Positions 20,351 through 28,768 of a stretch of DNA of 64,000 bases are shown in pieces (the stretch's first letter is position 1; each line of letters starts with the position of its first letter). The stretch spans positions 1 through 64,000 of the forward strand of contig NZ_AUZM01000005.1 of the NCBI RefSeq assembly GCF_000478195.2. The letters are read 5' to 3'. The translations under genes and the position numbers were made by a program. This DNA comes from Lyngbya aestuarii BL J. Lineage in GTDB: Bacteria; Cyanobacteriota; Cyanobacteriia; Cyanobacteriales; Microcoleaceae. The notes beneath the pieces are model-generated. The model was not told where the DNA came from and made no database searches. It saw only the letters and a list, made by a program, of their open reading frames with translations.

Positions 20351-20666
20351 TCACAAATTATCAAAATCCTGCCAATCATTCAGGTTTTTAATTCGGTTAA
20401 CTGAACTTTGAAGTTCTTTTAACAAACTGTCTATTTTCTCAATCAATTCTCTGTCTTTGGCGTTTAATTTTCCCTTTTCAGCTTGAGTTTCTAACTGTGT
20501 ATTAGAAATAATAAACCGAATTAACGGCTCTAGTTCAGATAATTTTTCTAGCTGTAAACTCGTTAACTGTTCAAAAATATCCAGATAATTTGCAAAGTTT
20601 AAATCGCTAGGTAAATCATTATAATTGCTAAAATAATCGCTATCGTTAATGCGGCTTGAGTCGTCG
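20351..20666 (-). CDS. Start-less 105-codon frame joined by an A9 run to the upstream gene
   Basis: On the minus strand a frame open from just before the A9 run (20675-20667) to TGA at 20353-20351 encodes a charged, helical, convincing protein segment: DLPSDLNFANYLDIFEQL, later LEKLSELEPLIRFII and a coiled-coil-like ELIEKIDSLLKELQSSV. There is no ATG, GTG or TTG between the upstream in-frame TAG and this coding region. A -1 shift on the in-frame heptamer A AAA AAA within the A9 run of the preceding gene would fuse it to that gene, giving a product near 336 residues. Either programmed slippage or an assembly indel explains it. Confidence 0.55.
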
Positions 20667-21369
20667 TTTTTTTTTGGGAGGACAGAACTGATCTAGAAGT
20701 TGGAGATGCTATTAATTGATTGGTCTTTGAAATGATTTCCCATTCTTCATTTTCTATTCTATCGGATAAACCCCGCCAAACTCCCGACATACTTAAAGCA
20801 GATTTAGCTTTTAAGGTCGTGATAATTATCAAAAAACCATCTCTTAAAGGAATAGAATAGTTTTGCAGTTCTTTAGCCAATTCTTGTCGTAATTTTGCAG
20901 AATTTTTACCCAGTTTACAAGCGTTTTCTGCGGGTTTAGATGCGATTATTTTGGAAATCGCTAACTGTTCAATTGCGTCTTGTTCAACTTTAAAACCGTA
21001 TTCTCCACCGATGTTAATAGCTTTATCTATTTCTAATTCTAGTTCATTTTTTAACGCACGAATAGCGAGAGAACGTAATATATTTTCATGTTCTTCTGAG
21101 TCAGAATAAACCCAAGCGATAGAATTTCTAACGGAGCGACCCATAAAATCTGCACGTTCTTCTCTAGCTTTTAATCCCGTTACAAGTAAGAGAAATTCAG
21201 AATCTTGACGCGCAAGAATCATTGAAGGTTTTTGATGCTCGATAACAGTTTCAACAGGTACTCTTTTAAAAATTGGTGGAGTTTCACGAATCAGACTCTC
21301 TTTTCTGATTTTAAACCAAGAATAATCTTGATCTTCTTTTTGACCTCGACTGAGAATGTAAATTGTCAT
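20599..21369 (-). CDS. Third gene of the GTPase operon, predicted C-terminal membrane anchor
   Basis: This 256-residue protein is not recognised. Most of it is soluble and mixed in character, with two longer helical regions (RSLAIRALKNELELEIDKA and the region around KLGKNSAKLRQELAKEL). A flexible, serine-rich stretch (about 215-230) then leads to a hydrophobic tail AALTIAIILAIIMIYLAI, a predicted tail anchor. The tail lies wholly downstream of an A9 run (minus-strand 20675-20667). A -1 shift there would replace the hydrophobic tail with a 105-codon soluble helical extension. It lies 40 bases after the GTPase gene in the same operon. Its function is probably linked to the two GTPases. Confidence 0.65.
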   Translation of the reverse strand: MTIYILSRGQKEDQDYSWFKIRKESLIRETPPIFKRVPVETVIEHQKPSMILARQDSEFLLLVTGLKAREERADFMGRSVRNSIAWVYSDSEEHENILRSLAIRALKNELELEIDKAINIGGEYGFKVEQDAIEQLAISKIIASKPAENACKLGKNSAKLRQELAKELQNYSIPLRDGFLIIITTLKAKSALSMSGVWRGLSDRIENEEWEIISKTNQLIASPTSRSVLSSQKKTTTQAALTIAIILAIIMIYLAI

Positions 21370-21409
21370 CGTTATTTCCTCTAAACGTTCAAAGTGTGTT
21401 TAAATCAGT

Positions 21410-22405
21410 TTAAATTTTTAACCATTGTTCGCCTTTCAAAACCACAAAACCTTCGCTAGTTTTACAGTTATTGGCAAATTGTTTAACAGCAGTTCTCAGG
21501 TAAGCATCCAGACTAAACCAGTCTCGCAAAAAGTTAAAAACTCCCCAGCTTTTTGAACGAGAATCAAAATGTAATTTCAGCAAAAATCGCAAAAGATATC
21601 TTAAAGGTTGTTCACTGTCTTTCGGACTATATTGAGCATCATGTCGGGTTTTCCGAAAGTAGAAATGAGGATTTTTATGTTGATCATATTCTACCCGAGA
21701 AAAAATCACACTCCCCACCGTTTGAACCGGAGTAATAACACTCGCTATCCAAGGGCTAACTTTTTCAGAATCAAAAAATTGAATTAAATTTTCATAGCTT
21801 TTTTTCACCCGTTCTATTAACTCTTTTGCCTGTTGTTCATCTTTTAAATATTTCTCGCATTTTATCGGAGCAAAAATAACCAACCGGGGCGAATCAAGGT
21901 CTTGATAAGCCGCATTGAATAAGTCTTTAATTTGTTGGGGTCGATTCACTTTTTCGTTCAATATCCCTTTTGAATCTTCCATCAATGCCGGAGCATCAAT
22001 TGCAATTAAAACGGCTACAGATTCTCGCAACAGTTTTCTGACAAACTCTCTTTCTTCTTTGGAGGCTTGACTTCCTAAATAGCCGCCCGGATAATCTCTA
22101 AACCGCAGTTGTAAGGAAGGTTTTTCTCCTTTTCGACCCAAACCAAAGGTAAAAGAACGCAAAGAATCCGGGCCAGAAATGGCTTCTGTTCCTTGAATTC
22201 CCATTCTTCCTCTCGGTTCAAATACATCGAGTAAACTCTTGAGATCAACTAAGTTATCTTGCAAAATTGCCGAGCTTTCGTCGTCGGGAGTTAGCTGTAA
22301 ATCCGTCGAACCGATATTACTCTCAAACTGCTCATACATGGCGGTGATCAGGGTTGTTTTACCGACTCCACTAGGGCCGAGCATTGTAATTTGAAGTTCC
22401 TGCAT
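21410..22405 (-). CDS. Small TRAFAC-type GTPase of a multi-GTPase operon
   Basis: A 331-residue protein with the P-loop GPSGVGKTT (G10 to T18) at its N terminus and a G3-like DYPGGYL in FRDYPGGYLG. This resembles the double-GTPase/TRAFAC GTPases that occur in bacterial NTPase-based conflict or signalling operons, though the family match is from memory. The base-recognition motif is not clear: IFAPIKCEKY is the best candidate. It lacks membrane segments. It sits 12 bases after the dynamin-like gene, so the two are co-transcribed and probably act together. Confidence 0.75.
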   Translation of the reverse strand: MQELQITMLGPSGVGKTTLITAMYEQFESNIGSTDLQLTPDDESSAILQDNLVDLKSLLDVFEPRGRMGIQGTEAISGPDSLRSFTFGLGRKGEKPSLQLRFRDYPGGYLGSQASKEEREFVRKLLRESVAVLIAIDAPALMEDSKGILNEKVNRPQQIKDLFNAAYQDLDSPRLVIFAPIKCEKYLKDEQQAKELIERVKKSYENLIQFFDSEKVSPWIASVITPVQTVGSVIFSRVEYDQHKNPHFYFRKTRHDAQYSPKDSEQPLRYLLRFLLKLHFDSRSKSWGVFNFLRDWFSLDAYLRTAVKQFANNCKTSEGFVVLKGEQWLKI

Positions 22406-22417
22406 TTGTATCCTAAA

Positions 22418-24619
22418 TTAATCCAAAAAGGTGATTAAATTTAACTGGTTAGCTGCCGTTGCTCGTTCAACAGAATCCATCCATTCTCGTCGAGTTCGTG
22501 TTCGTTCTCCTAACTGTTCAAATTCGTTAGGCCAGACATCGTGACGAATTTCTTCTAAGAAAATACGCCATTCGTTTTTAACTTCTTTTGCTCGTAAGAC
22601 TCGATCCATAAATTCTTCTACGATAGCAAATCCGGCTTGACTCGGTTCGGCCAATAAATCATCTAAGGCGCGTTCGCATTTATAAACGGCTTCTGCTTGC
22701 AGAGATTTGAGACAATTTAAGACTTCTTGAGCGGTCGGAGAGGATGACAGTTGCAGTGAGGTTTCATCGGGGGTTAAATCATCAATATGTTGGCGGATTC
22801 GGTGTTGAATTAAACCTCGATAGGAAAGTTCAAAGTCGGCTAAAATTTGAAAGCCTCGCCACAATTCACTAGGTTTATTTTCGACGAGTTCTTCGGGAAT
22901 GAGTTCGGCAATTGTCTTGAGGAATTCTACCCCTCTACTCTCGGTTAAACCCGCCAAACGACCTCGCTCTATTAACACTTGAGCCACTTGAGATTTTACC
23001 CGATCTAATCCTCGTTTTAATCCTTCATCTAAAGAGAGAAAATGTTGAGATAAATGGGAGCGAACTTCGTTGAGATATTCATAATAAGCGTTGGGATAGC
23101 CGCCCACACTATCACGCTTGCGATTAATTTCGGCTTCGGTGGGAAGACCCGCATCTTCTCGACAGGCTTTAATGGTGTTTTCTACTTGTTGCTTGAAGTC
23201 GGCATCTTGTACATCCCGCTGTTCTCTGAGTTCTCGCAAAAGGGCTTCTAAACCCGTGGTTAAATCTTCCCAAAGTCGATCAAATAAGGTCACAAATAAG
23301 GGAAACCAATTGTCACGTCCGGTAACTCGTTCTAGAGCTTTTTCGGCTTTTTCGAGTTCGGAAGCAACGGTCTTTTGCAGTTGAATTAAACGGTCTTGGG
23401 TTGAGGAGGCGTATTCGGCATCTAAAGCCGACATTTTACTTGCTAAATAGTTAAGAATTCGCTCTAGAATTTGTTGATTGACGGTTTCTACATCCGCACA
23501 GTTGGCAATAATATGATCGACCACATATAAATGCTTTTCTTTGCGAGTATTTGCCAGGTCTTGACAGTAGAGGGAGTTGTCTCCAATTAAGGAGTTATTA
23601 TCGGTACGATTGAGAACAAGAAATGACCAAAGTTTGAGCGGGAGTTCAGTCAGTGCAGAACTGGCAATATCATACAGTTTAACATCAACATCTGCCCAAT
23701 ATTCTCTCGGGGGTCTAGGCATTCGCACAAATAAAACAATATCAACATCTTGTCCGAGGGTTTTGATTAATCGTTCTTCATCTCCGAGTCCGGTATCGCC
23801 TAATCCCGGCATATCAATTAAGGCTATTTGTCCGACATCGGAGTTGGGAAAAGTACAAACAATTTTGGCTTCTCGAACGGCTAAATAATTGACATGAACA
23901 CGATTTCCACTGGGATCATCTTGAGCAATATATTCTCGAATTTGAGACTTGGGAATGCGACGGGGCGAAGGTTCGTGAAACAAATGACGGTATTTTTCGA
24001 GGTTTGTATGGTAGCGACGCAAATGTTCGTACATCGCCCCACATTCTGCCTGTTTCGAGAGGTTTATCGGTAAATTTGGAAGGGGTTGGGTGGCAAATTC
24101 TTCTAAACTTAAAGGTTTGGCTCCCAGATAAAGTTTATCGTAATAAGGGGCAATGATTTCTTGTAAAAAACTTCGTTCGGTGTGAAACCAAACTTCTCCG
24201 TAGGTATCAACACTGGGGTTATGGTAAATTGTACTGCGAACTCCGGTACAATGTTGGCGATCGCCTGTGGGAATTTCCGAGGTTGTTAGACCGGATAAAC
24301 TTTGTAATAAACGGCTTTTTCCCTGTCCGGCCCGTCCGACCACACCAATATTTAAAGTATTACGAGAAAAACGTGATTTGAGTTGATTTAAAGCCAATAA
24401 TTCGGACTCAATACTTCTGTTGATTGACGAGCAATCTATTTCTTTCAAATCTCCACTCACATCAAAATCGTCAACTTGTGAAAGAAGCTGATTTCGGTGG
24501 TTTTGAAGACGATCCAATTGAGTGGAAAGTGACCTGAGATTCTTCTCAACTTTGTCGATTCTCAAGGCGAGAGGCTGACGTTGGTTAATAATGCTGGCAA
24601 TCTGGGCAGATCTATTCAT
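22418..24619 (-). CDS. Dynamin-like large GTPase
   Basis: A 733-residue protein that starts with a coiled coil (about 15-50). The GTPase domain has G1 GRAGQGKS (95-102), a G2 threonine in HCTGVRST, G3 LIDMPGLGDTG and a G4-like LNRTDNN. The rest is helical, as in the stalk of bacterial dynamin-like proteins. No obvious transmembrane segment is seen. Bacterial dynamins remodel membranes and some protect against phage lysis. This one heads an operon with a small GTPase and a tail-anchored protein, suggesting a regulated membrane-associated GTPase system. The role is inference. Confidence 0.8.
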   Translation of the reverse strand: MNRSAQIASIINQRQPLALRIDKVEKNLRSLSTQLDRLQNHRNQLLSQVDDFDVSGDLKEIDCSSINRSIESELLALNQLKSRFSRNTLNIGVVGRAGQGKSRLLQSLSGLTTSEIPTGDRQHCTGVRSTIYHNPSVDTYGEVWFHTERSFLQEIIAPYYDKLYLGAKPLSLEEFATQPLPNLPINLSKQAECGAMYEHLRRYHTNLEKYRHLFHEPSPRRIPKSQIREYIAQDDPSGNRVHVNYLAVREAKIVCTFPNSDVGQIALIDMPGLGDTGLGDEERLIKTLGQDVDIVLFVRMPRPPREYWADVDVKLYDIASSALTELPLKLWSFLVLNRTDNNSLIGDNSLYCQDLANTRKEKHLYVVDHIIANCADVETVNQQILERILNYLASKMSALDAEYASSTQDRLIQLQKTVASELEKAEKALERVTGRDNWFPLFVTLFDRLWEDLTTGLEALLRELREQRDVQDADFKQQVENTIKACREDAGLPTEAEINRKRDSVGGYPNAYYEYLNEVRSHLSQHFLSLDEGLKRGLDRVKSQVAQVLIERGRLAGLTESRGVEFLKTIAELIPEELVENKPSELWRGFQILADFELSYRGLIQHRIRQHIDDLTPDETSLQLSSSPTAQEVLNCLKSLQAEAVYKCERALDDLLAEPSQAGFAIVEEFMDRVLRAKEVKNEWRIFLEEIRHDVWPNEFEQLGERTRTRREWMDSVERATAANQLNLITFLD

Positions 24620-24745
24620 GGGGATAGCTTTCTGATTCCCGAATGATTCTATTTATCATAACTTAAATTTGACAAAATTGTGTTAATTATCGTTAAATTT
24701 ATTGCTCGTGCGCTTGATTTATATTCGTCTTAATCAGCCAACCTG

Positions 24746-24751
24746 TATAAT
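24746..24751 (+). promoter_or_regulatory. Likely -10 box of the restriction endonuclease gene
   Basis: A perfect TATAAT lies 36 bases before the TTG start. No well-spaced -35 was found (TTGATT at 24714 is too far), so strength is uncertain. Confidence 0.5.
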
Positions 24752-24771
24752 ATCTATCCATTAAAGCAATA

Positions 24772-24778
24772 AAGGAGG
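24772..24778 (+). promoter_or_regulatory. Strong ribosome binding site deciding a TTG start
   Basis: AAGGAGG at 24772-24778 overlaps the GTG at 24778, which therefore cannot be the start. The TTG at 24787 is correctly spaced (8 bases). Confidence 0.75.
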
Positions 24779-24786
24779 TGTCTCTC

Positions 24787-25647
24787 TTGAGTTCATTTAG
24801 TGAGTATAAACCTAGAGCTTCTCAGTATATCACATTCATGGATTCTGAGTTTTATCCTGACTATCTTGATGAAGCAAATACTATTTATGGCAGTGTTATA
24901 GAAGAGTTTGCAAACTTAGCTAACAAAGCTAGCAACTCTGCAAATTTACTGAGAAGTATTACTGAAATTCCCAATCCATCTAGAACACAATTACTGCGCG
25001 TCTTCCGTAAATATGTATCACCAGATACTTCGGTTGAGATGTTAAAGGTCAAAAGAAGAATTTCCAGCATCATTGAAGACTATGGGCATCGATTTAGAGA
25101 TATAGAAGAAGTTAGAGAAAAATTAGCAAGCCGTCCTAATCCTGATGAAGCATTAATGGCTATTCTAATGGAATATAAGAGCCGGGGACAGAAAGGATAT
25201 GAATTAACAGAAGCATTTTTCCTGTGGTTTGAAAAAAACTTTGGAGCGGAGTATCTAATTCAAGGCCCTGTAGGTGCAGGAAGAGATATAATGCTCAATG
25301 AAGTATTAGAAAATTGGGCAATACAAACACCAGCAGACATTCTAATTTCTCGGACTGATAAAACTCCTTTGGTTATTGGATTTGCACGCTACGATTCAGA
25401 TCGAGGGGGAGCGCAGGAAGATGATCGCATTGGTGGCAATAGAGATAAGGTGACAGATATTCTCCAGTACGCAAATACTTACGATCTTCCTCTAAAAGTG
25501 TTCTTTTTAAATGATGGCCCCGGATTAACTCTTGGATCAATGTGGAATGATTATGCCTCCCTAGAATATTATGGACAAGGAAGAGTTCTAGTTTGTACTC
25601 TGAAAATGTTAGATGAAAGATTTACCAGAGATTGGCTTGAAAGTTAA
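24787..25647 (+). CDS. Putative type II restriction endonuclease
   Basis: From the TTG at 24787, set by the strong ribosome binding site, this protein is 286 residues. I cannot assign a named family, but the C-terminal half has the look of a restriction enzyme: TPADILISRTDKTPLVIGFARYD supplies a possible PD-type acidic residue and core strands, followed by DRGGAQEDDRIGGNRDKV, a pattern I associate with type II endonucleases. The usual ExK is not evident. Its neighbour, overlapping tail-to-tail, is a beta-class DNA methyltransferase, the normal partner of a type II system. AT-rich relative to chlH. The function rests mainly on context. Confidence 0.68.
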   Translation: MSSFSEYKPRASQYITFMDSEFYPDYLDEANTIYGSVIEEFANLANKASNSANLLRSITEIPNPSRTQLLRVFRKYVSPDTSVEMLKVKRRISSIIEDYGHRFRDIEEVREKLASRPNPDEALMAILMEYKSRGQKGYELTEAFFLWFEKNFGAEYLIQGPVGAGRDIMLNEVLENWAIQTPADILISRTDKTPLVIGFARYDSDRGGAQEDDRIGGNRDKVTDILQYANTYDLPLKVFFLNDGPGLTLGSMWNDYASLEYYGQGRVLVCTLKMLDERFTRDWLES

Positions 25648-26938
25648 GTTGTTTATCCCAATCTTCAATCAGAGTTTCTGGAACTTCCTCAAGATCTGAT
25701 GCGATCTCCAAATATAAATCAAGCCCCCGTCGCAAAATTCTATTCGTATTGAACAGAGACTCTTGTTTGGGTTGATTTCCATTATTATTAACAAAGTCAC
25801 CCATTGCTTCAGTTCCTTTAATCAAGCGATGAATTGTTGTTTTTATTGCCAAAAGTGAATTATCTATCCCTACCCATTGTCTTTCTAATTCTTCCGCAAC
25901 CGCCACTGTTGTTCCACTTCCCAGGAAAGCATCTAATATCAGATCTCCTGGATTAGAAGAAGCCAAAATAATTCGCTTAATTAAATCAGGATTCTTTTCC
26001 GTTGGATAACCTGTAATCTTAATATTTTGATTGTGAGCATCCTTGAATTCAAGCCATATATCTTGAACGGCAATACCCTTACTATTATCAAGATATATTT
26101 TCCTTCTAGGATTACCTGTTGGAGACCAATAAATTTCACCTCTTTTATCCATCTCATCTAAAACTTCAGGAGGATATTGCCAATGTTTACCCGGTGGCGG
26201 AAGCATTCCTTTCCAAGCTTGACCTGTTGCACCTTTTCTCTGACCTGGAGCATGAACAGGAACTTTTTTGTACCGTCTTCCTGTCTCTTCTTCTATATAC
26301 TGATATTCTTTTTTCGCTTTGGCATCTGTCCAAGATTCAAAGGGTTGATTCCACACATAATCATCACTTTTTGTATAGAAAAGGATATAATCTGATATAT
26401 TTCCATACTGTTTGCGCGTGAAGTTTTTTGGGTTACATTTTTTGCGAGTAATCCAATTTCTAAAATTCTTTGCTCCAAAAATCTCGTCCATTAAGATTTT
26501 GACCGGAAAAGCCATCTTTTCATCTAGATGAACATATATAGACCCATGATTTGCTAATATTTCTCGTAGTAAAATCAATCGTTGACGTATAAACTCTAAA
26601 TAATCTGCTCCATCAATTAAATCGTTGTAAGCATGGGTTTGATTTCTGGACTCAAAGCCAAATCCAGTCGCGTAAGGAGGATCGATGTAAATTAATCCCA
26701 CTTTCCCTAAAATATTAGGATCATCTAATAAAGTTCTAAGCACTCTCAGATTTTCCCCATATACTAGGTAACTTTTCGGTTGTTTTTTCACGCGAGCAAC
26801 ACAACGTAACTGAGCGGGAGGCGTTTGAAATATATCTTCAGTAGAAACTTTTCCTTCATACTCCAAGCGAAATGATAGCTTACTGTTGTTTTTTAAGCTA
26901 CCTTGAGATTGATTTTGATGAGGTATACCTGTTGCCAT
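25622..26938 (-). CDS. Site-specific DNA methyltransferase (beta class, DPPY)
   Basis: A 438-residue amino-methyltransferase. The catalytic motif DPPY (86-89, in LIYIDPPYATGF) precedes the AdoMet-binding motif FLGSGTT (338-344), the motif order of the beta class. DPPY usually means N6-adenine methylation, though N4-cytosine is possible. The long segment between the motifs (about 160-335) would contain the target recognition region. The 3' end overlaps the + strand endonuclease gene by 26 bases, a compact convergent restriction-modification pair. The start MATGIPHQNQSQ is at 26938. The recognition sequence cannot be read from the protein. Confidence 0.88.
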   Translation of the reverse strand: MATGIPHQNQSQGSLKNNSKLSFRLEYEGKVSTEDIFQTPPAQLRCVARVKKQPKSYLVYGENLRVLRTLLDDPNILGKVGLIYIDPPYATGFGFESRNQTHAYNDLIDGADYLEFIRQRLILLREILANHGSIYVHLDEKMAFPVKILMDEIFGAKNFRNWITRKKCNPKNFTRKQYGNISDYILFYTKSDDYVWNQPFESWTDAKAKKEYQYIEEETGRRYKKVPVHAPGQRKGATGQAWKGMLPPPGKHWQYPPEVLDEMDKRGEIYWSPTGNPRRKIYLDNSKGIAVQDIWLEFKDAHNQNIKITGYPTEKNPDLIKRIILASSNPGDLILDAFLGSGTTVAVAEELERQWVGIDNSLLAIKTTIHRLIKGTEAMGDFVNNNGNQPKQESLFNTNRILRRGLDLYLEIASDLEEVPETLIEDWDKQLNFQANLW

Positions 26939-27267
26939 TGTAATTAAGAGTTAGACCCAATTTTTTGTTGTTTTTGTTGGCTTTAAAGTTGAACAACAAT
27001 CAAGTTTTTACAATGACTATTGTATCATTATTTTTTATAGTCTGCAACTTCTTTTGTTGCTTAAAATTTTATAAAAAGCCATCAAATAAAGTCTGAAAAG
27101 AAAAGAATTTGTAGTTTAAATAAAACTTTGATTTTGACAATAAATACTTTAGACTGTTGAAAATTTCTTTTTAAGTTCCGGTTTAACTTTCCGATCTTCC
27201 CTAGATAGAATATTTAAAATGTGTAACAGTAGAATAAAAACAAAGATTCAACACAGGAGTAGTGCAG
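26939..27267. other. Divergent intergenic region between methyltransferase and P450
   Basis: About 330 AT-rich bases between divergent genes, probably carrying both promoters. I see repeated TTGTTG tracts and an AGGAG ribosome binding site at 27255-27259 that selects the ATG at 27268 for the P450. There are no open frames of interest. Confidence 0.45.
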
Positions 27268-28632
27268 ATGACAACAACCACACCCTCACCGACTGCAAAA
27301 ACCTTTAAACAGCTTCCGATTGTTAAAAGTCCTGATTGGTGGCAAACTTTACGAGCGATTTTCAATCATCTGGACTATCTCGAAGAAAGTCGGGCGCGTT
27401 ACGGGGATAATTTTGGCGGCTCATCAACAGGTTTTCCCGATTATGCCATATTTAGCGATCCTAAAGCCATAGAACAGATTTTTACAGCGAATCCAAATTG
27501 TTTTGATTCGGGCGTTGGAAACAAAAGTCTTCGACCCTTATTAGGTGATTTTTCTGTTATTCTTTTGGATGGTCATTCTCATCAAAAACAGCGCAAACTT
27601 TTGATGCCCCCTTTTCATGGGGAACGAATGAAAGCTTATGGTCAAACCATGTATGAAGTGACTCGGCGGGTGATGCAAAGCTGGCCGAAAGATCAGCCGT
27701 TTGAGATGCGAAATAGTACCCAAGAAATTACATTGCGGGTCATTTTAAATACGGTTTTTGGGTTGGATCGAGGCGAACGCTTTGAACAACTGAGAAAATT
27801 AATGACCGAATGGTTGGATACTTTTAATTCTCCGTTTAAAGCCAGTTTTTTGTTTTTTCCGAAATTACAAAAAGATTTGGGAGCTTGGAGTCCTTGGGGG
27901 CGATTTGTGAGAATTAGAAATAAAATTGATCAACTGCTTTATGCAGAAATTAATGAGCGTAAAAATAAGCCGTTGAGCGAAGATATTTTGAGTTTGATGA
28001 TGGCGGCGCGAGATGAAAATGGCGAACCGATGAGCGATCAAGAATTACGAGATGAGTTGATGGGGCTGCTATTTGCAGGACATGAAACAACCGCCTCTGC
28101 ATTGGCTTGGGCATTTTATTGGGTTCATTCTCAACCTGAAATTTTAGATAAATTATTGGATGAACTCAGCCAATGTGATCTTAAAAATGATCCCAGTGCG
28201 GTGATTAAATTACCCTATTTGAATGCAGTTTGTTCGGAAACATTGCGAATTTATCCGATTGCGATTTTTACGTTTGTTCGGCAGTTGAAAGTTCCGATGG
28301 AAATTCTAGACTATCAGTTTCAAGCCGGAACTCAACTCATTCCCTGTATTTATTTAGTGCATCATCGGGAGGATATTTATCCCAATTCTAAACAATTTCG
28401 CCCAGAACGTTTCCTCGAACGTCAGTTTTCACCCTATGAATTTTTGCCGTTTGGGGGTGGAAATCGTCGCTGCTTGGGTTATGCGTTTGCATTGTTGGAA
28501 ATGAAGTTAGTTTTAGCAACGGTATTGACTGAAACGAAACTGGAATTAACGGAAAATCGCCCGATTAAACCTGTCCGTCGAGGGTTAACGTTTACCCCAG
28601 AAAATGGGGTGCCGATGAAGGTAAAAGCTTAG
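27268..28632 (+). CDS. Cytochrome P450 (CYP110-like)
   Basis: A 454-residue heme-thiolate monooxygenase. The I-helix oxygen-binding motif is AGHETT, the K-helix ExxR is ETLR, and the heme loop is FGGGNRRCLG with the proximal cysteine near residue 402. It has no N-terminal membrane anchor, as usual for bacterial P450s. The overall pattern fits the CYP110 group that is widespread in cyanobacteria and oxidises fatty acids or terpenes, but the subfamily is a guess. The ATG at 27268 is preferred over the GTG at 27262 because AGGAG lies 8 bases upstream. No redox partner gene is adjacent. Confidence 0.9.
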   Translation: MTTTTPSPTAKTFKQLPIVKSPDWWQTLRAIFNHLDYLEESRARYGDNFGGSSTGFPDYAIFSDPKAIEQIFTANPNCFDSGVGNKSLRPLLGDFSVILLDGHSHQKQRKLLMPPFHGERMKAYGQTMYEVTRRVMQSWPKDQPFEMRNSTQEITLRVILNTVFGLDRGERFEQLRKLMTEWLDTFNSPFKASFLFFPKLQKDLGAWSPWGRFVRIRNKIDQLLYAEINERKNKPLSEDILSLMMAARDENGEPMSDQELRDELMGLLFAGHETTASALAWAFYWVHSQPEILDKLLDELSQCDLKNDPSAVIKLPYLNAVCSETLRIYPIAIFTFVRQLKVPMEILDYQFQAGTQLIPCIYLVHHREDIYPNSKQFRPERFLERQFSPYEFLPFGGGNRRCLGYAFALLEMKLVLATVLTETKLELTENRPIKPVRRGLTFTPENGVPMKVKA

Positions 28633-28708
28633 AAATGGAATGTTCACTCTGTAACTTCAACGGTGAATGAAAATAAGTACGATTGATCCATTTGCTGCTT
28701 CACCAACT

Positions 28709-28737
28709 CGGTTTCTAATTTATCGGACTAGAAACCG
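28709..28737. terminator. Hairpin between convergent P450 and protease genes
   Basis: CGGTTTCTA (28709-28717) pairs perfectly with TAGAAACCG (28729-28737) over an 11-base loop. It lies between two convergent genes and may stop transcription from both sides, but neither side has a good T-run. Confidence 0.5.
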
Positions 28738-28768
28738 GGTTTATCCATCAATTTTAAGAGGGAATGAA

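Noticed and set aside
24714-24719. TTGATT as -35 for the TATAAT at 24746
   Set aside because: The spacing of 26 bases is too long for a normal promoter.
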